The notes under the pieces are model-generated. The model had not been told where the DNA came from. It ran no database searches and worked only from the letters and a program-made list of their open reading frames with translations. The translations under genes and the position numbers were made by a program. From Bacteroidota bacterium (GTDB lineage: Bacteria > Bacteroidota > Bacteroidia > Chitinophagales > UBA2359), in the NCBI GenBank assembly GCA_020631675.1, contig JAHDGT010000034.1, forward strand, positions 10,114 to 17,828: a DNA stretch of 7,715 nucleotides, read 5' to 3'. This document shows, piece after piece, positions 5,359 through 7,715 of this stretch. Numbering within the stretch: the stretch's first letter is position 1; every line of letters begins with the position of its first letter.

Positions 5359-5964
5359 CTAAACCTTCCAGCTGATCAGCGGCTTAACGAATTGATAGAG
5401 TCCTTCTACTCCTTCTTCAATGGTGGTTTCATGAGTACGGATCTCGTAAGCAGGAGATGGTGGTGCTTCAAAGGGCGCGTCTATGCCCGTGAATTGCTTG
5501 ATCTCGCCCGCTCTGGCTTTTTGGTACAGCCCCTTCACATCGCGATCCTCGCAAACAGATAAAGGCGCATTGATGTACACCTCGTGAAATTGCTCTCCAA
5601 TAATATCCGCTGCCACTTGGCGAATAGCCTCAGTAGGACTAACGAAGCTGCAAATCGTCACTGTGCCCGCATCCAAGAACAGCTTCGCCACCTCAGATAT
5701 GCGGCGAATATTCTCTTGGCGATCTTCTGGTGAGAAGCTCAAATTATTGCTGATGCCCGAACGGATATTATCACCGTCCAGCACCTGAGTGAAAAAACCG
5801 TCTTGGTGTAAACGCTTTTCCAAACCCTTAGCAATGGTACTTTTGCCTGAACCAGATAAACCGGTCAGCCAAAGCACGACAGCACGCTGTTTCAGCAAGT
5901 CTTCCTTATCCCTGCGTTGCAGCAACTGATCAAAAATCGGATGTATGTGTTCTCCTGTACTCAT
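5359..5964 (-). CDS. cysC: Adenylylsulfate (APS) kinase
   Basis: Phosphorylates APS at the 3' position with ATP to give PAPS, the substrate for PAPS reductase or for sulfotransferases. It has 201 residues from the ATG at 5964, the usual length. The frame is open to a GTG at 6018, but those 18 extra residues are not family-like, and the inferred transcript start lies at about that GTG. Motifs: P-loop GLSGSGKS (35-42), LDGDNIRSGI (62-71) for APS binding, then the conserved ICSFVSPTEAIR segment with the serine that becomes phosphorylated in related kinases, and the FTGIDAPFEAPPSP lid region. It is the first gene of the cysC-cysD-cysN operon and is divergent from the GWxTD lipoprotein gene. Confidence 0.96.
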   Translation of the reverse strand: MSTGEHIHPIFDQLLQRRDKEDLLKQRAVVLWLTGLSGSGKSTIAKGLEKRLHQDGFFTQVLDGDNIRSGISNNLSFSPEDRQENIRRISEVAKLFLDAGTVTICSFVSPTEAIRQVAADIIGEQFHEVYINAPLSVCEDRDVKGLYQKARAGEIKQFTGIDAPFEAPPSPAYEIRTHETTIEEGVEGLYQFVKPLISWKV

Positions 5965-6022
5965 TTCGGGCGCGAAGGTACGATATTCGCCACAATTGAC
6001 CGCATACCCAATGCCCACTTTG

Positions 6023-6052
6023 AAAAGCTAAGTTCCCGTAGGTGATGTTCAA
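6023..6052 (-). promoter_or_regulatory. Promoter of the cysC-cysD-cysN operon
   Basis: On the minus strand, TTG (6052-6050) is followed after exactly 19 bases by TAGCTTTT (6030-6023), which fits TAnnTTTG except for the last base. The implied transcript start is near 6014-6017, leaving a leader of about 50 bases before the cysC ATG at 5964. This placement argues against the upstream GTG start at 6018. No cysteine- or sulfate-responsive operator was recognised. Confidence 0.5.
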
Positions 6053-6101
6053 GCGGTTACTCTTTTCCATCTGATCGTCTTACTTAGCGCACTGCAAGAT
6101 G

Positions 6102-6109
6102 TATCTTTA
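6102..6109 (+). promoter_or_regulatory. Possible -7 box of the GWxTD gene
   Basis: TATCTTTA fits TAnnTTTG at all but the last base. No TTG lies 19-21 bases upstream, so this is weak. If used, transcription would start at or within a few bases of the ATG at 6115, giving a leaderless message or a true start further downstream. Confidence 0.25.
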
Positions 6110-6114
6110 CAATT

Positions 6115-7380
6115 ATGAGGCAAGCAGCACCCATATTTCCACCCTCTAAGTCCCTGAATAGGCATCCAGCTACTCGCTCCTTCGGTGGCTCGGCATTGAC
6201 ATTGCTATTGATATTGACCTGCCTACTGCTTTTCAGTGCTTGTAAAGGCGGTCGAGAAGCACAACGCCCCAACCTCAGCGCGCTTTATGGTGAACGTGCC
6301 ACCGCTGCACTTCCTCAACTCAAGATCTACCACATCAGTGCCGATAGCACCCGGATCTATGCCCAAACCTATGAAGAAGGGCAAAAAAGCATCCTCCTAC
6401 TCAGCGACCAAGCAAGTGGCAGTCGAGTAGATAGTCTGCTCATCAATACAAGGCAATCAACAAGCACCATACATTTCCCTATTAATGCCACCTACCAATT
6501 ACAGCACAGTGGCATTTACACCAGCTCGGTACGCAGTGAGTCCTACCTCCAAAAAAGCAGTCGCTTAACTGAAAACGACTTCCTCATTCGCCATGCTGAT
6601 GATCAAAGCATCTGCTTCAACAATTACATCACCGAAGGAGAAAGCATAAACATCAGCTGCGCCCGTGCGGATGTAGCCCGCTACAAAGTCTATTTTTACA
6701 GTGCGAAAAACGAACTCCCCCCACCTACTTTCCTACCCAAAAAAGCCCCTCGCCCACCCCGCTTGTCTGATGCCGATTCTACTTTTGTTCATCCTGTGAA
6801 CAAGTCGCTACAACTAAGCAATAATGGTCGCTACTACATAGAAGCTATCAAGCAAGATGACCAAGCATTGGGCGGCATCTGCCTGCTCAGCATGCCCAAT
6901 GGCTTCCCAAAACTCACCAAAGCCACGGATCTAATAGATGCCCTTCGCTATACCACGCGCTTAGAAGAATTCGCCGCCCTCATAGAAGCCAAAGACACCA
7001 AATCCGCTGTTGATGATCTATGGCTAAAACGAGCCGGCAGCACCCACCGCGGACGAGTACTCATCAAAGAATACTACGGCAGGGTTCAGCGCGCCAATCA
7101 ATTCTTCTCCACCTTCAAACCCGGCTGGCAATCCGATCGCGGACTGGTTTTCATCATCTACGGTCAACCCAATGAGGTCTACCACTACCCCGATCGCGAA
7201 GTCTGGAACTACCAAGCCCGTCGCGACATCTCCTCCCTCCGCTTCGTCTTCGCCAAAGTACCCAATGAGCTGACCTCCGCCAGCTACCTCCTCAGCCGTG
7301 ACCCCTTCTACGAAGACAGTTGGCACCGCGCCGTCTACGAATGGCGCAAAGGCGTGATCTCCAACCTCAGCAAGCAATAG
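6115..7380 (+). CDS. GWxTD domain-containing lipoprotein
   Basis: An envelope protein of unknown biochemical role. The 421 residues begin with a long basic n-region (1-25), a hydrophobic segment (about 27-41) and a lipobox-like LFSAC, so Cys43 is the likely lipidated residue. After Cys43 comes KGGRE, which does not resemble the acidic surface-export tags described in some Bacteroidota, leaving the final location open. Residues about 60-250 are beta-rich and lack a family I recognise. The C-terminal 110 residues match the GWxTD domain: GWQSDRGLVFIIYGQPNEV at 337-355, with Ser replacing the usual Thr, then EVWNYQ. The GWxTD assignment is pattern-based but distinctive. The long n-region leaves open a later start, though no other ATG precedes the signal segment. 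It is divergent from cysC and appears to be alone; no clear terminator follows. Confidence 0.85.
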   Translation: MRQAAPIFPPSKSLNRHPATRSFGGSALTLLLILTCLLLFSACKGGREAQRPNLSALYGERATAALPQLKIYHISADSTRIYAQTYEEGQKSILLLSDQASGSRVDSLLINTRQSTSTIHFPINATYQLQHSGIYTSSVRSESYLQKSSRLTENDFLIRHADDQSICFNNYITEGESINISCARADVARYKVYFYSAKNELPPPTFLPKKAPRPPRLSDADSTFVHPVNKSLQLSNNGRYYIEAIKQDDQALGGICLLSMPNGFPKLTKATDLIDALRYTTRLEEFAALIEAKDTKSAVDDLWLKRAGSTHRGRVLIKEYYGRVQRANQFFSTFKPGWQSDRGLVFIIYGQPNEVYHYPDREVWNYQARRDISSLRFVFAKVPNELTSASYLLSRDPFYEDSWHRAVYEWRKGVISNLSKQ

Positions 7381-7400
7381 GTTCAATGTGATAATGAGGC

Positions 7401-7416
7401 AATTTGAGAATTTGAA
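7401..7416. repeat. Two tandem octamers AATTTGAR
   Basis: AATTTGAG (7401-7408) is followed directly by AATTTGAA (7409-7416). Next comes GAAAATGATTTTC (7414-7426), a palindrome around one base that overlaps the second unit. Two units alone could be chance in AT-rich sequence. Confidence 0.4.
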
Positions 7417-7504
7417 AATGATTTTCATTCGATTAATCATGGCGCATGGGCGCAATAAAAGCCTTAAGTTACTCCCCTTAAGCAATTCGACGTCGGGCAG
7501 GAAA

Positions 7505-7539
7505 TCTTATGTCTTACGTCTTAAGTCTTATGTCTAAAG
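7505..7539. repeat. Five tandem heptamers, consensus TCTTANG
   Basis: The units are TCTTATG, TCTTACG, TCTTAAG, TCTTATG and a diverged TCTAAAG, abutting without gaps. The variation sits at the sixth position of the first four units. A matching stretch of nearly two units on the opposite strand, TAAGACATAAGAT, is at 2795-2807 just after trxA. A seven-base unit outside any reading frame suggests slippage-type growth or a spaced binding array. Confidence 0.75.
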
Positions 7540-7551
7540 GCGTCAGCCTTT
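7536..7551. repeat. Perfect hairpin AAAGGC-GTCA-GCCTTT
   Basis: A six-pair stem with a four-base loop overlaps the last heptamer unit and begins the GC-rich tail. No T-run follows on the plus strand (CACTGCCCCC), so it is not a standard terminator in that direction. Confidence 0.6.
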
Positions 7552-7715
7552 CACTGCCCCCACCGGGCTATCCGTTCCTACAAAATGGGCTATCTGGGGG
7601 TTCGTTGCGCTACTTGGCGGTGGCTACCTCTGGGCCGCCCCCGCCAAGCAGGCACTCACGCCCCATCTATCCCATTTAGTACCACTCCTATCCCTTGCGC
7701 ACCAGAAGGGCAATT
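7552..7715. repeat. GC-rich segment with internal direct and inverted repeats
   Basis: GGGCTATC occurs twice (7565-7572 and 7588-7595). CCCCCA (7557-7562) is complementary to TGGGGG (7595-7600), closing the first loop. TTGGCGG (7614-7620) is complementary to CCGCCAA (7641-7647), and with one mismatch the stem extends by three more pairs. The composition contrasts with the AT-rich sequence just upstream. The segment is cut by the window edge, so its full unit is unknown. Confidence 0.5.

Larger units (their letters stand above)
7381..7715. other. Gene-free composite repeat region at the right edge
   Basis: These 335 bases after the GWxTD gene contain no gene with a start codon that I can support. 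The first 160 bases are AT-rich, with two sets of short tandem repeats (7401-7416 and 7505-7539). A hairpin at 7536-7551 marks a sharp switch to GC-rich sequence that continues off the edge. The layout looks like a composite non-coding repeat or structured RNA rather than a decayed gene. Confidence 0.5.

Noticed and set aside
5965..6018. An 18-residue N-terminal extension of CysC starting at a GTG
   Set aside because: The ATG at 5964 gives the normal length, and the promoter candidate at 6023-6052 puts the transcript start at about the GTG.
6084..6272. A 62-codon minus-strand open frame upstream of cysC
   Set aside because: It is antisense to the signal peptide region of the GWxTD lipoprotein and has no supporting features.
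7441..7454. Two GGCGCA hexamers two bases apart
   Set aside because: Short direct repeats of this size are expected by chance and connect to nothing else seen.
7024..7485. A 153-codon minus-strand open frame overlapping the GWxTD gene
   Set aside because: It is mostly the antisense of the well-supported GWxTD domain; its low-complexity Val/Gly/Glu-rich translation matches no family and results from the codon use of the real gene.

Overview
The window reads as chromosomal DNA of a member of the Bacteroidota. Four things point there: a GWxTD-domain lipoprotein (a family best known from this phylum), starts without recognisable Shine-Dalgarno sequences, promoter candidates of the phylum's -33 TTG / -7 TAnnTTTG type, and an operon ordered cysC-cysD-cysN. 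I cannot support a narrower placement. Most genes are ordinary housekeeping genes; the less explained material is in the spaces between them.

Layout, left to right. (1) The 3' part of a DUF2007-type gene with a C-terminal membrane helix (+) faces purU (-), the formyltetrahydrofolate deformylase. Their 55-base gap holds a fragment of a dispersed repeat. (2) A 304-base spacer holds nested inverted repeats and a good terminator for the next gene, which encodes a small tandem CDGSH iron-sulfur protein (-). (3) A 472-base non-coding divergent region holds a convincing promoter for the CDGSH gene, overlapping a perfect 12-bp palindrome, and a weaker promoter candidate for trxA (+). (4) trxA and cysN converge. 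The gap holds a perfect 16-bp-stem bidirectional terminator and a 169-bp imperfect palindrome with 26-bp terminal inverted repeats. One end of that palindrome matches the fragment beside purU at 31 of 34 positions. (5) The cysC-cysD-cysN operon (-) activates sulfate to PAPS: CysD/CysN make APS and CysC phosphorylates it. (6) A GWxTD lipoprotein gene (+) is divergent from cysC. (7) The last 335 bases have no recognisable gene. They hold short tandem repeats, a hairpin, and a GC-rich segment with internal repeats and inverted repeats running off the right edge.

The sulfate genes form one pathway. Thioredoxin is a known electron donor to PAPS and APS reductases, so trxA beside cysN may be functionally meaningful, but no reductase or sulfotransferase is in view. 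The window therefore does not show whether PAPS goes to reduction or to sulfation. I found no tRNA, rRNA, CRISPR array or intact transposase. The best candidates for something undescribed are the palindromic repeat family found in both convergent gaps and the composite repeat region at the right edge.
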